53,804 nt of DNA from Halobacillus sp. A1 (lineage in GTDB: Bacteria > Bacillota > Bacilli > Bacillales > Halobacillaceae). The notes beneath the pieces are model-generated. The model saw nothing but the letters and a program-made list of their open reading frames with translations. It made no database searches and was not told where the DNA came from. Location: contig NZ_JAIZEN010000020.1 in NCBI RefSeq assembly GCF_024189295.1, forward strand, positions 1-53,804, written 5' to 3'. This document shows, in pieces, positions 16,965 to 25,515 of this stretch (positions within the stretch are counted from its first letter, which is position 1; each line of letters opens with the position of its first letter). The position numbers and the translations under genes are program-made.

Positions 16965-16983
16965 ACATCCATAGATATTTCTG

Positions 16984-18987
16984 CTAGTAATCGTTATCAT
17001 GGTTCAAGGCTTCCGTTACTTCTTCGCCAACATAAGGCGCTAGTGTTTTTGCGTAAGTTCTCGTCATGTGGTGCCCGTCCTGATAAACGACTATATTTCC
17101 GATAACTGGATGACATACATCCTCTTCACAAAATTTATCCGTCAAATCCGCGTAATATACATTGTCTAAGTCAAGATCATTGATGTCATCGGATAAATCC
17201 TCAAGGTCATTCTTAGTCTGGCATTCTTCAGCATGTTTACCATGTTCATCTATACAAGTCGGAATATCGAACTCCGCTCTTGGGTTGTCCTTGAGGGCAA
17301 ACACGTTTATATCGTGGTCATCAAGTGTTTCCCACTGATCCACATACCCCTCTGGTATTCCTTCCCATTCGGTAGCGTCCGCCGTGGTATAGACTAAGTC
17401 GGGTTGTTTCTCGATTAATTCATCCATCACGCTTTCATTCCACTCTCCACAAGTTTCTTGATCGAGTTCCGTCGTCAATAAATAAGATTCGCTGGAGAAT
17501 CGGCAGGCACTTCGGGTATAGTTCAGGATTTTAAGATCTTGTTCCTCCGCGTATATTTCCAGTGGAGCTAACCAATGAGCGCTATGAGAACCCCCGACTA
17601 AGGCGACCGTGTGCTCCGGTTCATCCACTTCTCCATATTCGCACAAGATGACTTCTGTCTCTTCCATGTTCTGGTGACATCCATCACTATAACTTTCCGG
17701 CCGATCTTCCTCTGCCTCTAAGACGGTGGGTCTTATGGGTTCCTCTGTACTAAATTCTTTATCCGGTTCCATCGCTAAGGCTCCGGGATATTCCGTATCT
17801 GTTATTTCAACATTGGAAGATGCCGTTTGAGTACCTTGTACGTAAAAATTCCAGGACCCGTTTAAAATCACAACGGGAACAGCGATTGCAATTAAAATTA
17901 AGGCTAATTTTGGTTTGGATTGTATGTTTTTGTTTCTGATCGGCTTCTCCAATACATTCGTGGTCACATAGGACAACAGGACGGCCAATCCGATGATCAA
18001 TAAACCGTGCGTAATGGAAACCGACTCACTTCCCATCATGTTGTAATACAATACCAATAACGGCCAGTGCCATAGGTAGAAACCGTATGAAATCCCGCCG
18101 AACTTAACTAAAGGCGTGGCACTTAAAAGATGATGGACGCCATACTTCCCCCCACGATTACCCGCAAGTAAAATCAACACGGCGCACGTCACCGGCCAAA
18201 GAGCCGCATATCCAGGAAAGACAGACCCCACCTGTAGAATCAGCCCACAGCTGATTAAACCAAACAAACCGATCCAGCCAAACGTGAGACTTGTCCATTT
18301 ATGTAAGGAAATATGGGCGATGACCAAAGAAAGGATGCCCCCTGCGGCAAATTCCCATACTCTCGCAAATGTATCAAAATAGGCCCACGGTTGACGAACG
18401 GCAGTCATATACACGGAATAGCTGATGGATAGGATAAATATACCCACGAATGTATAGAAAAAAGATGTCCGGATCTCCCAATTTAATTTCCTTGCTATCG
18501 CGATGACGAGGAACAATACGAAAGTCCAGATGATATAAAACTGAAACTGGGTGCTCATGGCCCAGAAGTGCTGCACGGGACTAGCGGCATTATTTTGAGC
18601 CAGATAATCAACTGAGTTACTAGCCAGCTGCCAATTCTCCACATAGAGTAAGGAAGCGGCTACTTCTTTTATAATGGTGACCCATTGCGTTTGAGGTAAG
18701 AAATAAAAACTCGTAATGATCACAAATACGAGGACCGCAAAGGCAATGGGAAACAACCGCTTGCCAAGTTTAAGAAGGAAACCAAACCCGTCGATTTTCC
18801 CCGTTCTTTCATACATATGTAAAAGCGACGTTGTGATTAAAAACCCGGAAACAACGAAGAACACATCCACTCCACCTGAAACATTACCCAGCCATATGTG
18901 ATAAACAGCCACTAATAGTGCAGCTAAAGCTCGTAATCCTTCTATCTCCGGCCTGAACTTCCTAGTCGTTTCTTTGGATAGATTCAT
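16984..18987 (-). CDS. Membrane acyltransferase with SGNH domain (OatA-like)
   Basis: A 667-residue protein. Residues about 1-365 are the Acyltransferase-3 domain with ten or more helices, starting FRPEIEGLRALAALLVAVYHIW and GGVDVFFVVSGFLI. An external SGNH-hydrolase-like domain (about 430-660) follows, with VALVGGSHSAHW (Ser467; the usual GDSH is GGSH) and DGHHMT (Asp637, His640). Such proteins move acetyl groups across the membrane onto peptidoglycan (OatA) or secreted polysaccharide. The target here is unknown; wall O-acetylation or capsule decoration are both plausible. I choose ATG 18987 (MNLSKETTRKF, with GGGGGCTTTCG upstream) over the 11-codon longer frame, which lacks a ribosome binding site. 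Single gene with terminator. Confidence 0.88.
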   Translation of the reverse strand: MNLSKETTRKFRPEIEGLRALAALLVAVYHIWLGNVSGGVDVFFVVSGFLITTSLLHMYERTGKIDGFGFLLKLGKRLFPIAFAVLVFVIITSFYFLPQTQWVTIIKEVAASLLYVENWQLASNSVDYLAQNNAASPVQHFWAMSTQFQFYIIWTFVLFLVIAIARKLNWEIRTSFFYTFVGIFILSISYSVYMTAVRQPWAYFDTFARVWEFAAGGILSLVIAHISLHKWTSLTFGWIGLFGLISCGLILQVGSVFPGYAALWPVTCAVLILLAGNRGGKYGVHHLLSATPLVKFGGISYGFYLWHWPLLVLYYNMMGSESVSITHGLLIIGLAVLLSYVTTNVLEKPIRNKNIQSKPKLALILIAIAVPVVILNGSWNFYVQGTQTASSNVEITDTEYPGALAMEPDKEFSTEEPIRPTVLEAEEDRPESYSDGCHQNMEETEVILCEYGEVDEPEHTVALVGGSHSAHWLAPLEIYAEEQDLKILNYTRSACRFSSESYLLTTELDQETCGEWNESVMDELIEKQPDLVYTTADATEWEGIPEGYVDQWETLDDHDINVFALKDNPRAEFDIPTCIDEHGKHAEECQTKNDLEDLSDDINDLDLDNVYYADLTDKFCEEDVCHPVIGNIVVYQDGHHMTRTYAKTLAPYVGEEVTEALNHDNDY

Positions 18988-19324
18988 CGAAAGCCCCCGT
19001 ATTATGTCGTAACGCCACATATTTTATCATGAAACGGAGGGTAATGTTATATATTTTAGCGAAATCTGGGAGTTCTTTCTTTATCCGCAGTTACCTATTT
19101 GAAATTAATCATTGGGAATCTCTGAGAAATGATTTATCTAAACACTCAAAAAACTTCATTCATTAAAACCATCCATTATAAGTTCGCGGATAACTTGCTA
19201 AGGTTTCTTCGTCAACAATAGTCAAAAAGGAAAAATCAAACAGGTGTCGAATTTAAATAATATAATAAGCAATAATTGAAAAGGCTTGTTCTATATTAGT
19301 GAAAAAGGAAAGGAGAGAGGAGCA
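18988..19324. other. Left boundary of the AT-rich island
   Basis: No gene seen. Base composition changes here from the GC-richer left side to markedly AT-rich DNA that lasts to about 29.5 kb. TATAAT at 19261-19266 could be a -10 for the following gene, though no good -35 is at the right distance. No direct repeat or tRNA marking an integration site was found. Confidence 0.4.
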
Positions 19325-20239
19325 GTGCCTAATTATTTAATTGGCTATAAAGATCCCGAGAAAAACAAGGGACACGAGGATTCGCTATTGCATGAATTTA
19401 CGTATGGTGATGTGAATAGATCTGGGGAGAGACTTTTAGGTCTGAGTAAGGGAGATTATCTATTCTTCCATAAAACAATATATGATAAAAAGTTCATTAC
19501 AGCATACTATGTAGTTGAAGAAGTACATCGAGTTAAGGATATACTTGAAGACGGTCTAATTGTAAGAAAATATAATAACCCTCATTTACTAAGAGAGCGA
19601 AGTGAACTCCAGCCGAAAGAAACAGTAGTTTTTGGAGATCCGATTCGGTCAAAACGCCTAGAGATTCCTTTGGAAATTACTGAATGGCTATTATTCAAAT
19701 TATCTAAACGAACGAATCTTAATCCAAAACAAGATCCTTTAGCAGCAAAATCATCAGCGCTTCGTGATTGGAAGCTGCTGAACAATGATGATGTAACCTT
19801 TTTATTCGATTTAATTGATAACAATGAGCAAGAAGGACGTCTGGTTAATGATGCAATATCAACTACAGAGATTTTTGAAATTCTTGAAAGGGACATTGAA
19901 AAATTCATACTAAATGACCCCTCAGTTTTAGGTGAAGGACTTCAACTAAAGAAAAGTCAATACTTCTTTGCCGATGGATCAAGGTTGGACCTCCTGCTTT
20001 ATCAACCGGATGAAGAGAAATGGATTGTTGTTGAAGTTAAAAAGGACAAGGTAGGCAGGCAAGCTAAGAACCAAATTAAACATTATATGAAATTATGCAA
20101 TAAAGAACTCGGGTGAAGGAATGTAGAAGGAATAATAGTTTGTAGTGGCGTCCTTCCTTATTTCGAAGATGAAATGTATAACGCCAAAAGAGAGGGCATT
20201 AAAATAAAAACCTATGGCTGGAAATTCGAAATAAATTAA
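19325..20239 (+). pseudogene. PUA/EVE-like + NucS/DUF91-like nuclease, interrupted by in-frame TGA
   Basis: The GTG start at 19325 follows AAAGGAGAGAGGAGCA. The frame runs 263 codons to TGA at 20114-20116, then continues in the same frame for 41 more codons to TAA at 20237-20239. The continuation (NVEGIIVCSGVLPYFEDEM, ending YGWKFEIN) is what NucS-type C-terminal nuclease domains need after the helix QIKHYMKLCNKELG. The nuclease core is visible before the stop: SRLDLLL then WIVVEVKKDK, with Asp and E-x-K spaced as in PD-(D/E)XK enzymes. The N-terminal part (about 1-120: GHEDSLLHEF, LGLSKGDYLFFHKT, ITAYYVVEEV) resembles PUA-fold EVE-type domains that bind modified bases, an inference. Undamaged it would be a 304-residue candidate modification-dependent endonuclease. 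Confidence 0.7.
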
Positions 20240-20468
20240 TGACTGCACTCATTTCAATTTTATGGATAATAGGAGGAAGGAATAAAGTAAGCAACCTAGG
20301 TAATTATGATAAGAGACTTCTCAAAAGGAGATTTAACTATTGAGGAGCTTTTTACATTTGTTGTGCTACATTCAGGTGTGCTTTTGTTAGATTTGAACCA
20401 TTCTTTTCTTTACAAGTGTATTATAAAGAAAAAAACCAAAAATAATCCAATATTACCAAAAAATACGG

Positions 20469-20474
20469 TATAAT
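20469..20474 (+). promoter_or_regulatory. Probable -10 box for the helicase operon
   Basis: A perfect TATAAT lies 38 bases before the helicase ATG, with GAGGAGTTGGGGGA as ribosome binding site between. The -35 at 17 bases (TCCAAT) is weak, so an activator may be needed or the promoter may be poor. Confidence 0.45.
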
Positions 20475-20512
20475 ATGACTATGTTTATATAACACCTAGA
20501 GGAGTTGGGGGA

Positions 20513-23500
20513 ATGAACCTTTATTATCACGCTCTATACGAAGACCCTAGAATTGCCACTAATATGGTTAATGCTGTATCGGATAACTTAAGTAAGTTTG
20601 ATAGGTATTTAAATCTCGCAATTAAGTCATTAAAAGATAAGAAACATATAAAAGCTCGTTGGGATAAAGTAGAGGATCCAACTGTTTTAAACTTTAAACC
20701 ACTGGTTTATGAAATTACTGTATCTTCATCGACTGAAATAGAAGTTTATATGGAAGAAAGATACTTAGAGTTAGAGGTAACAAACTCAGTTCCATTTGAC
20801 CCTTCCCAGGGCATTAGACTTGATAATAATTGGGTCCCAATATTACCTGAGCAGTTTAAGTTAATTACACTTTCAAACAACAAGTACTTAATTAGTTTAA
20901 ATGATTGGAGTATATATAAAGGCGAGAAATCGGCTTTAACAATTGATGGGAGTATAGCAAAGGTATCTGAGTTCGATATTAAGTGGTTAAGTCAAAAAGA
21001 CAAACATGTTGACATTACAAGTCTAAGGTATGACCAATTACGGGAGTGCTATTCCTTTACTATAAAAGGCGATGTTGATGATGATGAGGATTTACTCGTA
21101 AGTGGTCTTTTTATCGATCAAAACAATTGGTGTATCGTCAGTTCCAATGTTGAAGAATATAAGAATGAAAAGGGCCAACTCTTACCTATAAAGGCGAAAG
21201 AAGTTAATAAGTTTTATATCGACAAGTCATTCCCTAAACCTCTAGAAGTGTACCAGGGCTCATCAAAGATAAACTATACAATTCGAGATCCTAAAGTTCC
21301 TAACCAATTGGGTAATGGAGAGGAAGAAATACATGTAGATTCTGATAGAGGTATTTTTACTACTCTAGGGAATACAAGTTTTTTAAAAAATGGATACGAA
21401 GAAATTCATCCCTTACTTGGTATCCCTTTATTTAGGGTTAATATACAAACCAAAAAAGTAACGAAGAATGGCCATGGAAAACTTGCTATTCGTTTAAGAG
21501 ATGAAGATGATGAAAGTGAGTTCTTATCAAAGTCAAACATTGATTATTTTTTTGATCAAGATGTTGATGAATTAGAAGGCATTATCAATAGACAATTAAT
21601 TAAGTTGCAAATCGTTCCTCCTAGTAATGAGGATGAACGGATTTTATATGTTAAAAGTGCATTTAACAAGGGGAGTTTTACATATGAAGATATTCCCGAA
21701 GTATTATCAATTCGAGTGAATACTTATCAGTTGGAAATGCAAATTAAATCTCTTCAAAAGCTTAGGAATAAGCCTTTACATGAGCATGAAGCACTAATAA
21801 AACTTTCACAAAAAAAATCAATGAGTCAAGTATGGCCGGACAGTAAATTAGAGGAAATAGAGACTTGGTGTGTATTAACCGATTCAGATCGAGAAGGAAT
21901 TGAGTCGCAAAGAAATTTTGTGAAGAAGGCCATATCAACTCCTGACTTTGCCTTACTAGAAGGACCTCCAGGATCCGGAAAGACCACTACAATTCTAGAA
22001 TTAATCTTGCAGTTAGTGAAGCAAGGGAAACGCATTTTACTCTGTGGGTCAACCCACGTTGCGATAGATAATGTATTAGAACGCCTCAAAGTAAATAAGT
22101 TGATGGATGGAATTTCGCCTCTTCGTATTGGAGATATGGGTTCTGTTAAAGAAAGTGTTCAAGAATTTTGTATTAATAATTATACAGGACATGAGTATGA
22201 CCGTTTAATGATTGAGTCCTCTAATTTAGTTTGTGGAACAACAATTGGGATTCTCAAGCATCCATTATTCAATCTACAGAGCGACGAGCCCCCTGTTCCC
22301 TATTATGATTACTTAATTATTGATGAATCAAGTAAAACTACCTTCCAAGAATTCCTTATACCAGCTCTTTATACAAAGAAATGGGTATTAGTTGGTGATA
22401 TTAAGCAACTCCCGCCATTTAATGACCGAGAGCAGATTATAGCAGGTATTGATGATAACGATAAGTTAAAGCCACCACTTAAAAGGGCTGCATTATTAAT
22501 TTACCAGTACATTTATAACTTTAAAGTGAAGATGCCAGTTTGTATTGTTGAGTCTGAAGAAGTTATTAAGGAAGTACAGAAAGAGTTAATTGCAACAAAA
22601 ACTGAAGACATAAAAAAAAGGATTGCCGTCATTGATAAAGAGTTTCTAAGCGATTCAGATGCTTTTGCGTCTATTTCTGAAGAGAATATTCAAAGGCAAG
22701 ACCACATTTTATGGGGATTAAATGGGATAAATGTAATTTTCGTTAACGAAAAGATATTTAATCAAATTGAACTTTATATTCCGACAAATATGGTCGTGCT
22801 ATCACAACACTGGGAAGATTCAGATCATCGTTATCAAGTAAATGCTTATTATGATGAGTATCCAAAGAACCTCAACAAAGCCCTTGAATTTACATGGAAG
22901 CATAATCGTCACAGAGATAAACTTCCAATTGATTTCTTATATGAACAGCAGAAATTTTTAAAAGAACGAAGTTGGTCATCTGAGTATGGCTGGCGTTTAG
23001 TTCGCATGTTCGAACTCGAAAATGTTGAGAATTCTAATACTAGAGAAAACTATAAGAAACAACTCGAGTTACTTGCACCGAAGTCTGCATCAGCATATAG
23101 CTTAAGTGCAATTAAAAACGTTAGTGACATTGCCCTCCCTTCTATATTACAAGCGCTTCAAGATGGTGTTGGAAAGAATAGAGAAAAGTCATTAGTGACA
23201 ACTTTAAACTCTGGATTCAATGAGAAGGAGAAGTCGAGTCGCTTTGTTACTTTAGACTATCAACATCGTATGCATCCAGATATATCAGATTTCCCAAGGA
23301 AGCAATTCTACAATGAAACGTCACTATTAAATTCAAAGTTTGTCACACTCAAAAGACAATGGACTTATGATCGCTATCAATCTCGATCTATATGGTTAGA
23401 TGTTAATGGAAAAATGAAAAGGTCTTCGAATGAAGCTGAAGTGAAGGCGATTATGAAAGAGTTACAACATTTTATAAGTTGGGCAAAATACCAATTTAAT

Positions 23501-23878
23501 GAGGATCACGAAAAAGGTAGATGGGAAGTTGCCTGTTTGTCTTTCTATAATGGTCAACGAAAGCTGTTCGCAGAAAAGTTGAAAAAACTTTCAGGACAAA
23601 CTAATAAAATATCAAACTTTCAGGTTGGCAATGTAGATATTAAGAACTACACCGTTGATAAATTTCAAGGGCAAGAAGCTGATATTACCTTCTTGTCTAT
23701 GGTAAGAACAGAAAGAGGGATGGGATTCATGGATAACCCTAACCGTTTAAATGTAGGGATAACTAGGGCTAAATATCAAAGAGTAATTGTAGGTAAATAT
23801 CACTATTTCTTAAACAATAACCGATCTGAACAACTTCAGGTACTTCCTAGAGAATCTGTACGTTTTACGAATTACTAA
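20513..23878 (+). CDS. Large SF1 (COG1112/Upf1-like) helicase of a candidate defence operon
   Basis: A 1121-residue protein. Residues 1-450 are an unrecognised, mainly beta/mixed region. The superfamily-1 helicase core follows: Q-like motif DREGIESQRNFVKKAI, Walker A EGPPGSGKTTT (about 482-492), motif Ia STHVAIDNVLERL, Walker B LIIDESSK (about 602), motif III VGDIKQLPP (about 627), LDYQHRMHP (about 915), FQGQEADI, and motif VI NVGITRAK (about 1080). About 290 residues are inserted between motifs III and IV. This matches COG1112-type DNA/RNA helicases, recurrent in antiphage systems such as Mokosh. It is AT-rich, heads a three-gene operon, and the next gene begins 20 bases after its stop. The substrate nucleic acid is not known. 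Confidence 0.88.
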   Translation: MNLYYHALYEDPRIATNMVNAVSDNLSKFDRYLNLAIKSLKDKKHIKARWDKVEDPTVLNFKPLVYEITVSSSTEIEVYMEERYLELEVTNSVPFDPSQGIRLDNNWVPILPEQFKLITLSNNKYLISLNDWSIYKGEKSALTIDGSIAKVSEFDIKWLSQKDKHVDITSLRYDQLRECYSFTIKGDVDDDEDLLVSGLFIDQNNWCIVSSNVEEYKNEKGQLLPIKAKEVNKFYIDKSFPKPLEVYQGSSKINYTIRDPKVPNQLGNGEEEIHVDSDRGIFTTLGNTSFLKNGYEEIHPLLGIPLFRVNIQTKKVTKNGHGKLAIRLRDEDDESEFLSKSNIDYFFDQDVDELEGIINRQLIKLQIVPPSNEDERILYVKSAFNKGSFTYEDIPEVLSIRVNTYQLEMQIKSLQKLRNKPLHEHEALIKLSQKKSMSQVWPDSKLEEIETWCVLTDSDREGIESQRNFVKKAISTPDFALLEGPPGSGKTTTILELILQLVKQGKRILLCGSTHVAIDNVLERLKVNKLMDGISPLRIGDMGSVKESVQEFCINNYTGHEYDRLMIESSNLVCGTTIGILKHPLFNLQSDEPPVPYYDYLIIDESSKTTFQEFLIPALYTKKWVLVGDIKQLPPFNDREQIIAGIDDNDKLKPPLKRAALLIYQYIYNFKVKMPVCIVESEEVIKEVQKELIATKTEDIKKRIAVIDKEFLSDSDAFASISEENIQRQDHILWGLNGINVIFVNEKIFNQIELYIPTNMVVLSQHWEDSDHRYQVNAYYDEYPKNLNKALEFTWKHNRHRDKLPIDFLYEQQKFLKERSWSSEYGWRLVRMFELENVENSNTRENYKKQLELLAPKSASAYSLSAIKNVSDIALPSILQALQDGVGKNREKSLVTTLNSGFNEKEKSSRFVTLDYQHRMHPDISDFPRKQFYNETSLLNSKFVTLKRQWTYDRYQSRSIWLDVNGKMKRSSNEAEVKAIMKELQHFISWAKYQFNEDHEKGRWEVACLSFYNGQRKLFAEKLKKLSGQTNKISNFQVGNVDIKNYTVDKFQGQEADITFLSMVRTERGMGFMDNPNRLNVGITRAKYQRVIVGKYHYFLNNNRSEQLQVLPRESVRFTNY

Positions 23879-23898
23879 CTTAGATAGGAGGTTCGGAA

Positions 23899-25515
23899 AT
23901 GAGATTAACTCTTCGTAGGAAAGGACAAGTCAAATCATTTGAATCTATATTAACAATTGAATCGATGGTATCTAACCGACAAGATATAGTTGAGTTGGTG
24001 AAATTTATTAAGACAAATGGTGGCTTGGCGAACGAAACCCTTCTTCAATCCAAAATGGGCGAAGGAGTTCCAAAAATTTACATTAGTGGCATATTAAATC
24101 ATCTTAAATCGATAGGGTTGCTAAACCCAAATGGCGAGCTATCTACAAGAGGATCTCGTATAGCTTCAACAGGATTAGTACCTGTTGAAGGGAGAGGACA
24201 ATTTGCCATTTATTTTATTGAGGATGAGATTTTGAATCACTTAGTACTCTACCATGAACGAAGTAAAAACTTTAATAAAAGCGGTGGAACAAAATTAGAT
24301 AGTGATCCTTTTGTGGGTAATTCTTATAGGTCTGTTATAGATTCTGCAGAATTTAAAATAAAGCATTTCGAATCAAAAAATCAATCCGCTTATCTAAATC
24401 AAGATAGCGGGATTTATGAGTTAGTTTGGGAAATTGATGTAGACCAGACTGTACATTCTAAAATTTATTTATCAGGCGAATTAAAATCCGTATCCAGAAA
24501 CATTTTAAGGTATAGATCTCATGAATTAGAAGGAATGAATGATCGTACTACCTCAAAGTTAGTATATAAGCTAATTGAAGATCATAAACAAGAAGGAATG
24601 CGGTGGAATGATGTCACAGAATGTCTGGAAGTTCCTTTAGATGGTCTTAGTAAGGAACAGTATGAAAATTTAAGTCTATCCCTAAATATCCCGAGTCTTT
24701 CAATAAAAGGGTTAGGGGAATTTGAAGCAACAAAAATTCATTCGATTGCGATTGGCCCTAAACATGATCAAGATGCAAAAAAGTGGATCCTCTTATTGGT
24801 AGAGAAGTTTTTGGAGAATGGATATAAAAGCAGTCACGAGATACTCGGTTATCTTGATGAGTTGAGACAACATCGAGCTTTTATTAACTATCAATACATT
24901 CTTGACACAATTAAGATTGATGAATTGGCAAGAGAAGTAAAAGAACGAAAAAACTATAATTCATATTGGAATATACAAGCACCACTTGATTTATTCATGG
25001 ATGTAGATGAACGATTTATTGTACGTAATAGAAGAGTGGACATTACCCCTGGAAAAGAACTATCAATGATGGAACTTGTTCAAGAAATAGTTCATGTTGA
25101 GAAACCTGAAACGCTTGTTTTTTCTTCTAAATTTGTGAAAAATCCCGCTCAGATTAAGAAGTTCATCTTATTTGTAGAATCCTTTAGATCCAAAGGAGTA
25201 AAAGATGTTTTATTAGTTACTAAGGAACCTGTTGAGTTAAATGATAATACCATTCAACTCAAGTTGTATGACGACGTGTATTCAGGAGTTATTCAGCCGC
25301 ATGATCGTTATTTTGCTTACCAATCTGAGGGGGGTTGGCATCGATTTAAAATGACTGCTGAATTAGATCAATGTAGGTATAGGAGCTTATTAAACGTGGA
25401 CATTCATACAAAAGGTGTTTGGCAGGATATTAGTTTTATGGAGGTTACGCCTGAAATATTTCCGGTGAAATTAAATGACAAACTTAGTGAAATTGAGGGG
25501 GTTCATCATCTGTGA
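23899..25515 (+). CDS. Unknown protein with N-terminal winged-helix region, second gene of helicase operon
   Basis: A 538-residue soluble protein with no confident family. Residues about 28-100 look like a winged helix-turn-helix (IVELVKFIKTNGGLANETLL, ISGILNHLKSIGLLNPNGEL). The middle is mixed. The C-terminal part (about 395-500) has an alternating beta/alpha pattern (ETLVFSSKFVKNPAQIKKFI, VKDVLLVTKEP) followed by QPHDRYFAYQSEGGWHRFK. The HDRY motif recalls degenerate single HKD-type active sites of phospholipase-D-like proteins (inference, weak). The start has GATAGGAGGTTCGGAA before ATG. Its stop overlaps the next gene's GTG by four bases, so the two are translationally coupled. A DNA- or RNA-targeting adaptor role is conceivable; the function is unknown. 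Confidence 0.8.
   Translation: MRLTLRRKGQVKSFESILTIESMVSNRQDIVELVKFIKTNGGLANETLLQSKMGEGVPKIYISGILNHLKSIGLLNPNGELSTRGSRIASTGLVPVEGRGQFAIYFIEDEILNHLVLYHERSKNFNKSGGTKLDSDPFVGNSYRSVIDSAEFKIKHFESKNQSAYLNQDSGIYELVWEIDVDQTVHSKIYLSGELKSVSRNILRYRSHELEGMNDRTTSKLVYKLIEDHKQEGMRWNDVTECLEVPLDGLSKEQYENLSLSLNIPSLSIKGLGEFEATKIHSIAIGPKHDQDAKKWILLLVEKFLENGYKSSHEILGYLDELRQHRAFINYQYILDTIKIDELAREVKERKNYNSYWNIQAPLDLFMDVDERFIVRNRRVDITPGKELSMMELVQEIVHVEKPETLVFSSKFVKNPAQIKKFILFVESFRSKGVKDVLLVTKEPVELNDNTIQLKLYDDVYSGVIQPHDRYFAYQSEGGWHRFKMTAELDQCRYRSLLNVDIHTKGVWQDISFMEVTPEIFPVKLNDKLSEIEGVHHL

Noticed and set aside
20114-20116. In-frame TGA as selenocysteine or programmed readthrough
   Set aside because: No selenocysteine insertion-like hairpin directly after it, no redox motif, and the place is a surface turn in NucS-type folds. 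A nonsense mutation or sequence error is simpler.
20306-20473. 55-codon ORF (MIRDFSKGDLTIEEL...) before the helicase gene
   Set aside because: Weak ribosome binding site and it overlaps the probable -10 box of the helicase operon. It could be a small regulator but I cannot support it.
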